Source of the DNA: Comamonas endophytica | GTDB lineage: Bacteria; Pseudomonadota; Gammaproteobacteria; Burkholderiales; Burkholderiaceae_C | NCBI RefSeq assembly: GCF_023634805.2 | Contig: NZ_CP106881.1 | Coordinates: 1,767,501-1,831,500, forward strand | DNA: 64,000 nucleotides | Direction: 5' to 3' | In this document: positions 44,606 through 54,145 of the stretch, in pieces | Numbering within the stretch: position 1 is the stretch's first letter | Layout: each line of letters begins with the position of its first letter | Made by a program: the position numbers and the translations under genes | The notes under the pieces: model-generated | What the model saw: only the letters and a program-made list of their open reading frames with translations | What the model was told of the DNA's origin: nothing | Databases searched by the model: none

Positions 44606-46572
44606 GCGGCTTCTCCCTTGGCCTGCGCGTTCTGCGCGAAACCGCGGAAGCCGCCCTTCTTCAGGTGCACCATCAGCAGCGAGATCGTCGCCGGCGTGAT
44701 GCCCGAGATGCGCGAGGCCTGGCCCAGGGTCTCGGGGCGGTGCTTCTGCAGCTTCTGGCGTGCCTCGAAGGACAGCGCCGTCACCTGCAGATAATCGAGA
44801 TCGGCCGGCAGCTTCTGGTGCTCGAGATGCGCGGCACGCTCGACTTCATCCTTCTGACGGTCGATATAGCCGGAATACTTGGCCGCGATCTCGACCTGCT
44901 CGATGACCGGCGCGCTCAGCTCGCCCAGCGTTTCACGTGAAACATCGCTGGATACATGCTGGCCGCCATTCAGGCTGACCAGCTGTGGATAACTCACGTC
45001 GGGCCGGCGCAGCAGCTCGAACAGGCTGTACTCGTGCTCGATGGCCTTGCCCAGCACGCGCACCGACTCCTCGGCCGGCAGATTGCGCGGGCTGACCCAG
45101 GTCGACTTGAGGCGCTGGGTCTCGCGCTCGACGGCCTCGCGCTTGCGGCTGAAGGCCTCCCAGCGCGCATCGTCCACCAGGCCCAGGCGCCGGCCGGTCT
45201 CGGTCAGGCGCATGTCGGCGTTGTCTTCGCGCAGCTGCAGGCGGAACTCCGCGCGGCTGGTGAACATGCGGTAGGGCTCGGTCACGCCCTTGGTGATCAG
45301 GTCGTCGACCAGCACGCCCAGATACGCCTCGTCGCGCCCAGGTGTCCAGGGCGCGTCGCCGCGCGCCTGCAGCGCTGCGTTCAGGCCGGCAAACAGGCCC
45401 TGGGCCGCGGCCTCCTCGTAGCCCGTCGTGCCGTTGATCTGGCCGGCGAAGAACAGGCCGTTGATCTGCTTGGTCTCGAAGCTGGCCTTGAGCGAGCGCG
45501 GGTCGAAATAGTCGTACTCGATGGCATAGCCCGGGCGCAGGATATGCGCGTTCTCCAGCCCCTTCATCGAGCGCACCAGTTCGTACTGCACGTCGAAGGG
45601 CAGGCTGGTCGAGATGCCGTTGGGGTAGTACTCGTGCGTGGTCAGGCCCTCGGGCTCGAGGAAGATCTGGTGGCTGTCCTTGTCGGCGAAACGGTTGATC
45701 TTGTCCTCGACGCTCGGGCAGTAGCGCGGGCCCACGCCCTCGATCTTGCCGGTGAACATCGGGCTGCGGTCGAAACCGGAGCGGATGATCTCGTGCGTGC
45801 GCTCGTTGGTGTGCGTGACCCAGCAGGGCATCTGCTGCGGATGCATCGCGGCATTGCCCATGTAGCTGAACACCGGCAGCTCGCCTTCGTTGACGCCACC
45901 GGGCATGCCGTCGCCGGGCTGCTCCTCGCACTGCGAGAAGTCGATGCTGCGGCCGTCGATGCGCGGCGGCGTGCCGGTCTTGAGCCGGCCCTGGGGCAGC
46001 TGCAGTTCCTTGAGCCGCGCCGACAGGCTCACCGCCGGCGGATCGCCCGCGCGGCCGGCCGCGTAGTTGTTCAGGCCGACGTGGATCTTGCCATCGAGGA
46101 AGGTGCCGGCGGTGAGCACCACCGCGCGGCTGCGAAAGCGGATGCCGACCTGCGTCACCGCGCCGACCACGCGGTCACCTTCGACCATCAGGTCGTCGAC
46201 CGCCTGCTGGAACAGCCACAGATTCGGCTGGTTCTCCAGCATGCGGCGGATCGCGGCCTTGTAGAGGATACGGTCGGCCTGGGCACGCGTGGCGCGCACG
46301 GCCGGGCCCTTGGAGCTGTTGAGGATGCGGAACTGGATGCCGCCCTCGTCCGTCGCCAGCGCCATCGCGCCACCCAGCGCATCGACCTCCTTGACCAGAT
46401 GGCCCTTGCCGATGCCTCCGATCGACGGGTTGCAGCTCATCTGGCCCAGCGTCTCGATGTTGTGGGTCAGCAGCAGCGTCTTGCTGCCCATGCGGGCAGC
46501 GGCCAGCGCCGCCTCGGTGCCGGCATGGCCTCCGCCAACGACGATGACATCAAATTCCTGGGGATACAACAT
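44602..46572 (-). CDS. mnmG: tRNA uridine-5-carboxymethylaminomethyl modification enzyme MnmG
   Basis: 656 residues. FAD-binding [12 protein letters not shown] (11-22), the Cys-containing [33 protein letters not shown], and the C-terminal MnmE/tRNA-binding domain ([29 protein letters not shown]) are all present. With MnmE it modifies U34 of several tRNAs. Start is the ATG at 46572 with GGAG upstream; a longer frame exists but lacks family sequence. A parS-like site (44929-44944) encodes VSRET in the C-terminal part. First gene of the partition block. Confidence 0.97.
   Translation of the reverse strand: MLYPQEFDVIVVGGGHAGTEAALAAARMGSKTLLLTHNIETLGQMSCNPSIGGIGKGHLVKEVDALGGAMALATDEGGIQFRILNSSKGPAVRATRAQADRILYKAAIRRMLENQPNLWLFQQAVDDLMVEGDRVVGAVTQVGIRFRSRAVVLTAGTFLDGKIHVGLNNYAAGRAGDPPAVSLSARLKELQLPQGRLKTGTPPRIDGRSIDFSQCEEQPGDGMPGGVNEGELPVFSYMGNAAMHPQQMPCWVTHTNERTHEIIRSGFDRSPMFTGKIEGVGPRYCPSVEDKINRFADKDSHQIFLEPEGLTTHEYYPNGISTSLPFDVQYELVRSMKGLENAHILRPGYAIEYDYFDPRSLKASFETKQINGLFFAGQINGTTGYEEAAAQGLFAGLNAALQARGDAPWTPGRDEAYLGVLVDDLITKGVTEPYRMFTSRAEFRLQLREDNADMRLTETGRRLGLVDDARWEAFSRKREAVERETQRLKSTWVSPRNLPAEESVRVLGKAIEHEYSLFELLRRPDVSYPQLVSLNGGQHVSSDVSRETLGELSAPVIEQVEIAAKYSGYIDRQKDEVERAAHLEHQKLPADLDYLQVTALSFEARQKLQKHRPETLGQASRISGITPATISLLMVHLKKGGFRGFAQNAQAKGEAA
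44929..44944. other. parS-like site inside mnmG
   Basis: CGTTTCACGTGAAACA, one mismatch at the outer base; it encodes VSRET in mnmG. Confidence 0.88.
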
Positions 46573-46791
46573 GAAAAACTCCGGGCCGTGCTGGCCGTGA
46601 TCCATACGCCGCGCCCTGGGCGCCGCCCCGCGCGGCGGATGGCCCCTGTAGCCACCCCCTGCGGGAGAACCTGCGATTTTCCCACTTTTGCGCATTTTTC
46701 GCCGCCCGGCGCCGCTCCACCACGCGCGCAGGCGGGAAACCCGGCCGCGCGTTAGCATGGAGCCGTTTGCAACCACCATTCGATCGACACC

Positions 46792-47397
46792 ATGAAGCTT
46801 TACTACAGCCCCGGCGCCTGCTCGCTGTCGCCCCAGATCGTGCTGCAGGAATCGGGCCTTGCCTACGAGCCCGTGCTGGCCAGCACCAAGACCCACAAGC
46901 TGGCCGACGGCACCGACTTCTACGCCATCAACCCGCTGGGCTACGTGCCCGTGCTCGAGCTCGACAACGGCGCGCGCCTGCGCGAAGGCCCGGCCATCGT
47001 GCAATACATTGCCGACCAGGTGCCGCACAAGAGGCTCGCGCCCGCCAACGGCAGCTTCGAGCGCTATCAGCTGCAGCAATGGCTGAACTTCATCGGCACC
47101 GAGATCCACAAGGGCTTCGGTCCGCTGTTCAAGCCGAACACGCCCGAGAACTACAAGCCGATCGCGCTGGAAGCTCTGGCCAAGCGCCTGCAGTGGGTGG
47201 ATGAACAGCTGGCCGGCAGGAATTATCTGCTGGGCGATGAATTCAGCGTGGCGGATGCCTATCTGTACACCGTGTCGCGCTGGAGCAAGTTCGTGGGGCT
47301 GGATATCTCCGGGATGAAGAATATCCTGGCGTTCCAGGAGCGGATGGGGCAGCGGGCGGCGGTGCGGGCGGCGTTGGCGATCGAGGGGCAGAAGTAA
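46792..47397 (+). CDS. Glutathione S-transferase
   Basis: 201 residues. The thioredoxin-like N-terminal domain [20 protein letters not shown] carries the conserved Ser/Cys region of bacterial beta-class GSTs, [14 protein letters not shown] is the glutathione-contacting cis-Pro loop, and [11 protein letters not shown] follows. The helical C-terminal domain ends with [14 protein letters not shown]. It conjugates glutathione to electrophiles, substrate unknown. Divergent from mnmG over 219 bp. The last 25 codons are strongly G-ending. Confidence 0.93.
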   Translation: MKLYYSPGACSLSPQIVLQESGLAYEPVLASTKTHKLADGTDFYAINPLGYVPVLELDNGARLREGPAIVQYIADQVPHKRLAPANGSFERYQLQQWLNFIGTEIHKGFGPLFKPNTPENYKPIALEALAKRLQWVDEQLAGRNYLLGDEFSVADAYLYTVSRWSKFVGLDISGMKNILAFQERMGQRAAVRAALAIEGQK

Positions 47398-47440
47398 TCA
47401 CGCTTTCTGACCAGCTAGGCTATCAAGCTTGAGACCAGGC

Positions 47441-47605
47441 GGTTCAACCTTCGACGGGGCCGTCCAGGCAGGTGCAGGACGAACGGCTCACCCCCATTCA
47501 CCCTGAGCTTGTCGAAGGGTGCCGGGTCACGGGGCAGATAACCAGACTTCACCAATGACTGGAGAGGTGACCGTCCATCCTTCGACAAGCTCAGGACGAA
47601 CGGTT
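47441..47605. repeat. Interspersed hairpin repeats, one and a half copies
   Basis: CTTCGACGGGGCCGTCCAGG...GACGAACGG with CCCTGAGCTTGTCGAAGGG forms one hairpin, and a right arm CCATCCTTCGACAAGCTCAG follows at 47575. The remainder of the 47398-47832 gap holds a parS-like site and AT-rich leader sequence before the next gene. Confidence 0.8.
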
Positions 47606-47738
47606 CAATCAGCGGTCTCTTTCTATACGCCGCCTCCCCCTCGTTCCCGAGGCGAGGCCCTTTGAACCCGCCTCGGCGCCTTCCCCGGAGGATGCCGGAT
47701 TGGAGGTTGACGGTCCCAAGGCAGGCCACTCCCCGGAA

Positions 47739-47754
47739 TGTTCCACGTGAAACC
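47739..47754. other. parS-like site upstream of the OYE gene
   Basis: TGTTCCACGTGAAACC, two mismatches, in the intergenic region 79 bp before the ene-reductase gene. The core CACGTG is intact. Confidence 0.78.
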
Positions 47755-47832
47755 TTGCGTCAGCCGCGTCGTACACACAGGATGAAGCAGGTCTGCTATG
47801 GTTTTTCTTCCCGAACCGCCAGAAAGAAATCC

Positions 47833-48951
47833 ATGCCCACCCTGTTCGATCCCGTGAAAGCCGGCAGCCTGGAACTGCCCAACCGCATCGCCATGGCCCC
47901 GCTGACGCGCAACCGTTCGCCCGAGGCCATCCCCAACGAACTCACCGCCACCTATTACGCCCAGCGCGCCAGCGCCGGCCTGCTGATCAGCGAGGCCACG
48001 GCCATCAGCCAGCAGGGCCAGGGCTATGCCGACGTACCCGGCCTCTACGGCACGGAGCAGCTCGAAGGCTGGAAGCGCGTGACCGATGCGGTGCATGAAG
48101 CCGGCGGGCGCATCGTCACCCAGCTGTGGCATGTGGGCCGCATCTCGCATGAATCGCTGCAGCCGGACGGGCAGGCACCTGTCGCGCCCTCGGCCATCGC
48201 GGCCAAGTCCAAGACCTATCTGATCGATGCCGAGACCGGCAAGGGCCATTTCGCGCCCACCGCGCAGCCGCGCGCGCTGGATGCCGGGGAGCTGCCGGGA
48301 ATCGTCCACAACTTCGTGGTCGCGGCGCGCAATGCGGTGCAGACCGCGGGCTTCGACGGCGTGGAGATCCACGGTGCCAACGGCTACCTGCTGGACCAGT
48401 TCCTCAAGACCGGCGCCAACCAGCGCGCTGACGCCTACGGCGGCAGCATCGAGAACCGCGCGCGCCTGCTGCTGGAAGTGACCCGCGCCGTGGCCGATGC
48501 CATCGGCGCCGACCGCACCGGCATCCGCCTGTCACCCGTGACACCGGCCAACGACATTTCCGAAGACGATCCGCAGCCGCTGTTCGAGCACGTGGTGCGC
48601 GAGCTCGCGACGCTGGATCTGGCCTATGTGCACATCATCGAAGGCGCGACCGGCGGCCCGCGCGAGCTGCCCGATCGTCCGTTCGACTACGCGGCGCTGA
48701 AGGCGGCGTACCGCGACGCGGGCGGCCAGGGGGCCTGGATGGTGAACAACGGCTATGGCCGCGCCAGCGCGATGGAAGCCGTGGCCAACGGCCAGGCCGA
48801 CATCGTCGCCTTTGGCCGGGCCTTCATTCCCAACCCGGACCTGGTGCATCGCCTGCAGGAGGATCTGCCGCTGGCCACCGGCGACCAGAGCACCTACTAC
48901 GGCGGCGGCGCCGAAGGCTATACCGACTACCCCAGCTACGCGGAAAAATAA
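47833..48951 (+). CDS. Old yellow enzyme-family alkene reductase (NemA-like)
   Basis: 372 residues, one TIM barrel binding FMN. Family motifs: NRIAMAPLTRNRS (16-28), QLWHVGRISHESLQPDG with the phenol-binding histidine region, FDGVEIHGANGYLLDQFLK, the arginine-bearing YGGSIENRARLLLEV, and VAFGRAFIPNPDL for the FMN phosphate. It reduces activated alkenes, nitro compounds or nitrate esters with NAD(P)H. A terminator follows at once, so it is a single-gene unit; a parS-like site sits in its upstream region. Confidence 0.94.
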   Translation: MPTLFDPVKAGSLELPNRIAMAPLTRNRSPEAIPNELTATYYAQRASAGLLISEATAISQQGQGYADVPGLYGTEQLEGWKRVTDAVHEAGGRIVTQLWHVGRISHESLQPDGQAPVAPSAIAAKSKTYLIDAETGKGHFAPTAQPRALDAGELPGIVHNFVVAARNAVQTAGFDGVEIHGANGYLLDQFLKTGANQRADAYGGSIENRARLLLEVTRAVADAIGADRTGIRLSPVTPANDISEDDPQPLFEHVVRELATLDLAYVHIIEGATGGPRELPDRPFDYAALKAAYRDAGGQGAWMVNNGYGRASAMEAVANGQADIVAFGRAFIPNPDLVHRLQEDLPLATGDQSTYYGGGAEGYTDYPSYAEK

Positions 48952-48970
48952 GCTGCCGCGGCAATGAGAA

Positions 48971-49004
48971 AAGCCCCGGGGCCTTGCAGCTCCGGGGCTT
49001 TTTT
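48971..49004. terminator. Bidirectional terminator between the OYE and chemoreceptor genes
   Basis: AGCCCCGG / CCGGGGCT stem with T runs on both strands, between convergent genes. Confidence 0.9.
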
Positions 49005-49033
49005 GCGTTCGGCGCCGGAGCGCGGAAGGCCGA

Positions 49034-50722
49034 TCAGGCCTCGATCAGCGGCCGGCGCGGCGCCGGAGCCGCCAGCGCGGGCTCCGCGGGCTCCTGCGGC
49101 TCCTGGCGCATGGGCTGGCCGGCGGCATAGCCCACGGCCGAGCGCATCATGCCGACGTCATTGGCCAGGCGGAACTGGCTCACGACCTGGGCCAGGCGCG
49201 CCGCCTGCTCGCGCAGCGACTGGGCCGCCGCCGCGGATTCCTCGACCAGCGCGGCGTTCTGCTGCGTCATGCGGTCGATGTCGCCCACGGCCTGGTTCAC
49301 CTGGCCGATGCCCGACGACTGCTCGCCCGATGCGGCAGTGATCTCGCCAATGATGTCGCCCACGCGCTGCACGCTGTTGACGATTTCCTGCATCGCCTTG
49401 CCCGCGTCCTCGACCTGGCGCACGCCGCCGCCCACGGCCTGCTCGCTGCTCTGGATCAGCACCTTGATCTCGCTGGCCGCCTGCGCCGAGCGCTGGGCCA
49501 GGTTGCGCACCTCGCCGGCCACCACGGCAAAGCCGCGGCCCTGCTCGCCCGCACGCGCGGCCTCGACGGCGGCGTTCAAGGCCAGGATGTTGGTCTGGAA
49601 GGCGATCGAGTCGATCAGGCCGATGATGTCGCCGATCTTGCGGCTCGATGCCGTGATCTCCTGCATGCTCACGACGGCCTGCTGCACCACCTGGCCGCCC
49701 TGCGTGGCGGTGCCCGAAGCCGAGGCCGACAGCTGGTTGGCCAGCTGCGAAGACGATGCGGTCTGCTGCACCGTCGAGGTCAGCTGCGACAGCGAGGCCA
49801 CGGTCTCCTGCAGGTTGCTGGCGGTCTGCTCGGTGCGGGCGGAGAGGTCTTCGTTGCCCGAGGCGATTTCCTGGCTGGCCGTGGCAATGTTGCCGCTGGC
49901 ATCGCGCACCTGGCGCACCATGGTGCTCAGGCCGTCCTGCATCTGCTCGAGCGCGCGCTGCAGGTCGGCCACCTCATCGCGGCCCTCGACTTCGGTGCGC
50001 TGCGACAGGTCGCCCTGTGCGATTGCCAGCGTCGTCTGGCGCACGCGCTCCAGCGGACGGCAGATCGACACCATGTTCAGCAGCGTCAGCGGCACGATCA
50101 GCGCGATGGCGATCAGCACCGCCAGCACGAACAGCCACTGGGTCTGGTCGGCCACGCCCTGCTCCTGCGCGATCAGGTCGTCCACTTGGGCATTGAGCAG
50201 CTTCTCCAGCTCGACCATGGTCTTGTCGGCTTCGGCGAACTCGAGCATGGCGTTGGCGCCCATGCGGTTGGCAATGGTGGCGGTGTCATAACCGCCGGCT
50301 TCGAGCTGGCGCGCCACATGCTCGAACTTCTGTTTGTAGCTGTCCAGGCGGGCCAGCACGCTGCTGACCACGGCGTTGTCCGCATCCTCGGGGCCCGCCA
50401 GGAAACGGCCGCCAATGCTCTTGGCGGATTCCAGACCCTGGTTCCATTCACCCATGGCCTTGCGCACCGCTTCAGGACGCTCGTACTGGATGATCATGTC
50501 CTTTTCGGCCAGGCGCACATTGCCCATGGCCTGGCGCAACTCGACCAGATGGCGCAGCTTGGTGTGCGACTGCTCGATGAACTGCTGGCTCATGTCGTGG
50601 ATGCGCAGCATCCCCAGCATTCCTGCACCTCCGAGCAGCGCCAGCAGCGTCAGAACCATCACTATCGCGCCAATCATCCGCGTGCGGATGGTCAGCATCC
50701 GCATGAGCCCCAAAACTTTCAT
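49034..50722 (-). CDS. Methyl-accepting chemotaxis protein
   Basis: 562 residues. Topology: short cytoplasmic start, span 1 ([20 protein letters not shown]), a four-helix-bundle periplasmic domain of about 160 residues ([26 protein letters not shown]), span 2 ([20 protein letters not shown]), HAMP linker ([22 protein letters not shown]), then the long coiled-coil signalling domain with the conserved hairpin tip [28 protein letters not shown]. There is no C-terminal NWETF-like CheR tether; the tail is Pro/Ala-rich. The ligand is unknown. ATG 50722 has GGAG just upstream. Confidence 0.95.
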   Translation of the reverse strand: MKVLGLMRMLTIRTRMIGAIVMVLTLLALLGGAGMLGMLRIHDMSQQFIEQSHTKLRHLVELRQAMGNVRLAEKDMIIQYERPEAVRKAMGEWNQGLESAKSIGGRFLAGPEDADNAVVSSVLARLDSYKQKFEHVARQLEAGGYDTATIANRMGANAMLEFAEADKTMVELEKLLNAQVDDLIAQEQGVADQTQWLFVLAVLIAIALIVPLTLLNMVSICRPLERVRQTTLAIAQGDLSQRTEVEGRDEVADLQRALEQMQDGLSTMVRQVRDASGNIATASQEIASGNEDLSARTEQTASNLQETVASLSQLTSTVQQTASSSQLANQLSASASGTATQGGQVVQQAVVSMQEITASSRKIGDIIGLIDSIAFQTNILALNAAVEAARAGEQGRGFAVVAGEVRNLAQRSAQAASEIKVLIQSSEQAVGGGVRQVEDAGKAMQEIVNSVQRVGDIIGEITAASGEQSSGIGQVNQAVGDIDRMTQQNAALVEESAAAAQSLREQAARLAQVVSQFRLANDVGMMRSAVGYAAGQPMRQEPQEPAEPALAAPAPRRPLIEA

Positions 50723-50826
50723 GATCTCCGTCCTCTCCCTGATGGGCAAACTGCAGGAGGACGAAAGTCCACCGGCAGGAACAAAATGTTGCAGTTTGCC
50801 AGAGGTCAAATGGGCGACTCCCTTGA

Positions 50827-53082
50827 TCAGCGGGGTGAAGCCCCCTTTTTTAACAGCAAGGCATTGGCCATGACCATGACCGAGCTCAACGCCATCGCCG
50901 CTCCCGCCACCACGGGGCTCAGGTAGCCCAATGCCGCCAACGGGATCCCCGCGACGTTGAAGGCAAAGGCCCAGAACAGGTTCTGCCGGATCTTGGCCAC
51001 CGTGCGCCGCGAGATGTCGAAAGCCTGCGCCACCAGCCTGGGGTCGCCACGCATCAGCGTGATGCCGGCGGCATGCATGGCCACGTCGGTGCCGTTGCCC
51101 ATGGCCAGGCCCACATCGGCCGCCGCCAGCGCCGGCGCATCGTTCACGCCATCCCCCACCATGGCCACCACATGACCGCCCTGCCCTGCGCCGCGCAGAT
51201 GCGCGATCCGCGCCGCCTTGTCGGCCGGCAGCACCTCGGCCAGCACCTCGCCGCGGTCGGGGTCGAGGCCCAGGCGGCGCGCCATGGCATGCGCCGCGCC
51301 GCGGTTGTCGCCCGAGACCATGACCGTGCGCAGCCCGCGCGCGCGCAGCTGCGCCAGCGCCTCGGCTGCACCGGGCTTGGGTTCGTCGCCAAAGCCCAGC
51401 AGAGCGCGCAGCTTCAGGCCGTCCGCACCGCGCTCCGCCACCGCAGAGACCGTCGCGCCATCGCGCTGCCACTGCGCAGCCGCCGGCGCCCAGGGCGCGG
51501 CATCGAGCCCGGGCACGCCCAGTTCCTGCATCCAGCGCAGGCTGCCGATCAGCAGCTCCTGGCCCTGTGCACGGCCTTCGGTGCCCCGTCCCGGCACAGC
51601 GCGCACCGCTTCGGGCGCGGCCACCTCCAACCGCCGCGCCTCGGCCGCCTGCACCACGGCGCGCGCCAGCGGATGCTCGCTGCCGCCCTGCACGCTGGCC
51701 ACGCGGGCCAGCAAGGCGTTTTCGTCGGCACCGGGCTGCGCCATGAAATGCGCCAGCTGCGGACGGCCCTGGGTCAGCGTGCCGGTCTTGTCGAAGGCCA
51801 CGGTATCGACCCGGTGCGCCAGCTCCAGCGTCTGCGCGTCCTTGATCAGGATGCCGCGCCCGGCCGCCACGCCCGTGCCCGCCATGATCGCCGTGGGGGT
51901 CGCCAGGCCCAGTGCGCAGGGGCAGGCAATGACCAGCACCGCCACCGCGTGGATCAGCGCCTGCTCCGTCGGCGCTCCCGCCAGCAGCCAGCCCACGAGC
52001 GTCAACAGCCCGATGCCCAGCACCACCGGCACGAACACCGCCGCGACCTTGTCGACAAGGCGCTGGATCGGCGCCTTGCCGGCCTGCGCGTCCTCGACCA
52101 GCCGGATGATCCGCGCCAGCACGGTTTCACTGCCCACGGCGCGCACCTCGAGCACGATGCGGCCTTCGCCGTTGATCGAGCCGCCGGTCAGCGCGTCTCC
52201 TGTTTCACGTGAAACAGGCAGCGGCTCGCCGGTCAGCATCGACTCATCGACCTGGGTCTGGCCCTCCAGCAATATGCCATCGACCGGAACGCGCTCGCCA
52301 GGGCGCACGACAATGCGGTCGCCCACCATGACTTCGGCCACCGGCACATCGACCTCGCCGTCACGGCCCAGAAGGTGCGCGGTATCGGGGCGCAGCGCGT
52401 GCAGCGCGCGGATCGCCTCGGTGGTCTGGCGCTTGGCCCGCCCTTCCAGCCATTTGCCCAGCAGCACCAGCGTGACCACCACCGCCGAAGCCTCGAAATA
52501 CAGATGCGCCTCGGTGCCCGGCGCGGCCGTGAGCCACAGCCACATGGACAGGCCCCAGCCGGCCGAGGTCCCCAGCGCCACCAGCAGATCCATATTGCCC
52601 GCGCCGGCCCTCAGCGCATGCCAGCCGGCCTTGTAGAAACGCGCCCCGAGGATGAACTGCACCGGCGTGGCCAGCAGGAACTGCAGCCAGGCCGGCAGCA
52701 TCCAGTGCGCGCCCCAGAGCATGCCAGCCATCGGCAGCACCAGCGGCAGTGAAAGCGCCAGGCCGATGGCCACCGGCGCAAAGCCAGTCCAGGGAGAAAG
52801 CTCCTGCTGCGGCCTCCCGGTGGACAAGATACGCGGCTCGTAGCCCGCATCGCGCACTGCGCGCTTCAGCCGCGCCTGCATCTGCTCGGCGTCCTGCCCG
52901 GCTTCGGGCTGCCATTGCACGCGTACGCTTTCGGTCGCCAGGTTGACCGAGGCTTCGGCCACGCCGGGCACGCGCCGCAAGGCCCGCTCGACCCGGCCCA
53001 CGCAGCTCGCGCAGCTCATGCCGGCAACGCCAAAGTCCACGCTGGCAATGGATTCCGAGGAAGGTGACAACGGTGTATTCAT
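50827..53082 (-). CDS. copA: Cu(I)-exporting P1B-type ATPase CopA
   Basis: 751 residues. One N-terminal metal-binding domain (GMSCASC, 21-27), eight predicted membrane spans, A-domain loop with [13 protein letters not shown], the CPC metal channel motif in [12 protein letters not shown], the phosphorylation site DKTGTLTQG and the hinge [10 protein letters not shown]. The CPC plus later hydrophobic segment indicate copper/silver export. It is divergent from copZ-cueR with a CueR-type operator of its own. A perfect parS site lies within the gene. Confidence 0.96.
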   Translation of the reverse strand: MNTPLSPSSESIASVDFGVAGMSCASCVGRVERALRRVPGVAEASVNLATESVRVQWQPEAGQDAEQMQARLKRAVRDAGYEPRILSTGRPQQELSPWTGFAPVAIGLALSLPLVLPMAGMLWGAHWMLPAWLQFLLATPVQFILGARFYKAGWHALRAGAGNMDLLVALGTSAGWGLSMWLWLTAAPGTEAHLYFEASAVVVTLVLLGKWLEGRAKRQTTEAIRALHALRPDTAHLLGRDGEVDVPVAEVMVGDRIVVRPGERVPVDGILLEGQTQVDESMLTGEPLPVSRETGDALTGGSINGEGRIVLEVRAVGSETVLARIIRLVEDAQAGKAPIQRLVDKVAAVFVPVVLGIGLLTLVGWLLAGAPTEQALIHAVAVLVIACPCALGLATPTAIMAGTGVAAGRGILIKDAQTLELAHRVDTVAFDKTGTLTQGRPQLAHFMAQPGADENALLARVASVQGGSEHPLARAVVQAAEARRLEVAAPEAVRAVPGRGTEGRAQGQELLIGSLRWMQELGVPGLDAAPWAPAAAQWQRDGATVSAVAERGADGLKLRALLGFGDEPKPGAAEALAQLRARGLRTVMVSGDNRGAAHAMARRLGLDPDRGEVLAEVLPADKAARIAHLRGAGQGGHVVAMVGDGVNDAPALAAADVGLAMGNGTDVAMHAAGITLMRGDPRLVAQAFDISRRTVAKIRQNLFWAFAFNVAGIPLAALGYLSPVVAGAAMALSSVMVMANALLLKKGASPR
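52201..52216. other. Perfect parS site inside copA
   Basis: TGTTTCACGTGAAACA, identical to the consensus; it encodes VSRET of the LPVSRETGD segment in the copper ATPase. Confidence 0.95.
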
Positions 53083-53088
53083 GCGCCG

Positions 53089-53119
53089 AGGTTAATCCTT
53101 GACGCCATGTCAAGGTCAA
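53089..53119 (-). promoter_or_regulatory. CueR-type promoter/operator for copA
   Basis: On the minus strand -35 TTGACC, a 19-bp spacer and -10 TAACCT; the spacer holds the dyad CCTTGAC-N5-GTCAAGG (53097-53115). A 19-bp spacer with a central dyad is the hallmark of MerR-family activated promoters. Confidence 0.8.
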
Positions 53120-53153
53120 GCCGCTTCGTTCCACCCTGTGGATAACCGGGTTC

Positions 53154-53184
53154 TTGACCTTGCCATGCTGTCAAGGTTCATCAT
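53154..53184 (+). promoter_or_regulatory. CueR-type promoter/operator for copZ-cueR
   Basis: -35 TTGACC, 19-bp spacer, -10-like CATCAT; the dyad is ACCTTG-N9-CAAGGT (53158-53178), sharing CCTTG-N9-CAAGG with the copA operator on the other side. Confidence 0.78.
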
Positions 53185-53234
53185 GGCATCCCTGGGCCAT
53201 CCGGACCTTGAACTTATCCACAGGAGGAATCGAC

Positions 53235-53429
53235 ATGCAACATCTATTTGACGTCCAGGGCATGACCTGCGGCCACTGCGAAAAGCTCGTGACCCAGGCG
53301 TTGCAGCGCACCGACCCCGGCGCCGGCGTGCGCATCGACCGCAGCCAGAACCGCGTGGAAGTCGACAGCAAGGCCGAGCGTGCGGCGCTGCAAGCCGCCA
53401 TCCACGAGGCAGGCTACGAGGTGGCCTGA
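53235..53429 (+). CDS. copZ: Copper chaperone CopZ (heavy-metal-associated domain)
   Basis: 64 residues, a single HMA domain with the metal site GMTCGHC (9-15) and the beta-alpha-beta-beta-alpha-beta layout ending HEAGYEVA. It carries Cu(I) to CopA and probably to the sensor CueR encoded 58 bp downstream. AGGAGG seven bases before the ATG is a strong ribosome-binding site, and a perfect DnaA box (53214-53222) overlaps it. The promoter is the CueR-type element upstream. Confidence 0.93.
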   Translation: MQHLFDVQGMTCGHCEKLVTQALQRTDPGAGVRIDRSQNRVEVDSKAERAALQAAIHEAGYEVA

Positions 53430-53487
53430 GGGCGCTGCCCACACGCTTCGCACACACTCTGCACAAGGGCCCAACAAGCTTATCCAC

Positions 53488-53958
53488 ATGCCGCCAACAT
53501 CCTCTTCCACAGAGCGCTGGCCCGTGGCCATCGGCGAAGCCGCGCGCCGCGCCGGGGTGTCGGCGCGCATGCTGCGCCATTACGAAAGCCTGGGGCTGCT
53601 GCCACGCGTGGCGCGCAGCGACAGCGGCTATCGCCAGTACGGCGCGGCGGAGGTGCAGGCGCTGCGCTTCATCCGCCGCAGCCGCGACCTGGGCTTTTCC
53701 ATCGAGGAAATAGGCACCCTGCTGGGACTGTGGCAGGACCAGGCGCGCGCCAGCGCCAGCGTCAAGCAAATGGCGCAGCTCCACATCCAGCGCCTTGCCG
53801 AGCGCATTGCCGAAATGCAGGCCATGCAGCGCAGCCTGCAGTCGCTGGTGCAGTGCTGCCAGGGGAACGATCGGCCGGAATGCCCGATCCTGGATGATCT
53901 GGCGGGGGCAGACGAGGGCCTTCGATCCCCTGTTCATGGGGACCTGCCCAGCCAATGA
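53488..53958 (+). CDS. cueR: CueR-like MerR-family copper-responsive activator
   Basis: 156 residues. MerR winged helix (IGEAARRAGVSARMLRHYESLGLLPR, 15-40) and dimerisation helix are followed by the metal loop Cys124-x7-Cys132 (CQGNDRPECP), the arrangement of CueR. The divalent-metal cysteine is replaced by serine (ASASVKQM, about 88-95), consistent with Cu(I)/Ag(I) selectivity. The C-terminus is some 20 residues longer than E. coli CueR. Its ATG overlaps the last base of a perfect DnaA box (53480-53488). It should activate both flanking promoters. Confidence 0.92.
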   Translation: MPPTSSSTERWPVAIGEAARRAGVSARMLRHYESLGLLPRVARSDSGYRQYGAAEVQALRFIRRSRDLGFSIEEIGTLLGLWQDQARASASVKQMAQLHIQRLAERIAEMQAMQRSLQSLVQCCQGNDRPECPILDDLAGADEGLRSPVHGDLPSQ

Positions 53959-54145
53959 CGCCATCCTTCGACGTTGATGCCCTGCCTCGCTGGCGACAGG
54001 CCTTTTCCATAGCCTGAAGCACAATGAATGGCGTCGGCGCCTGTGCGCAGCCGCAAGGCCTGCGCTCCGGCACCGACGCATTCCTCCCAAAGCAGCCTGC
54101 CCGTTCCACCGGCCGCTGACTGCAAAGTTATCCACAGGATCAGCT

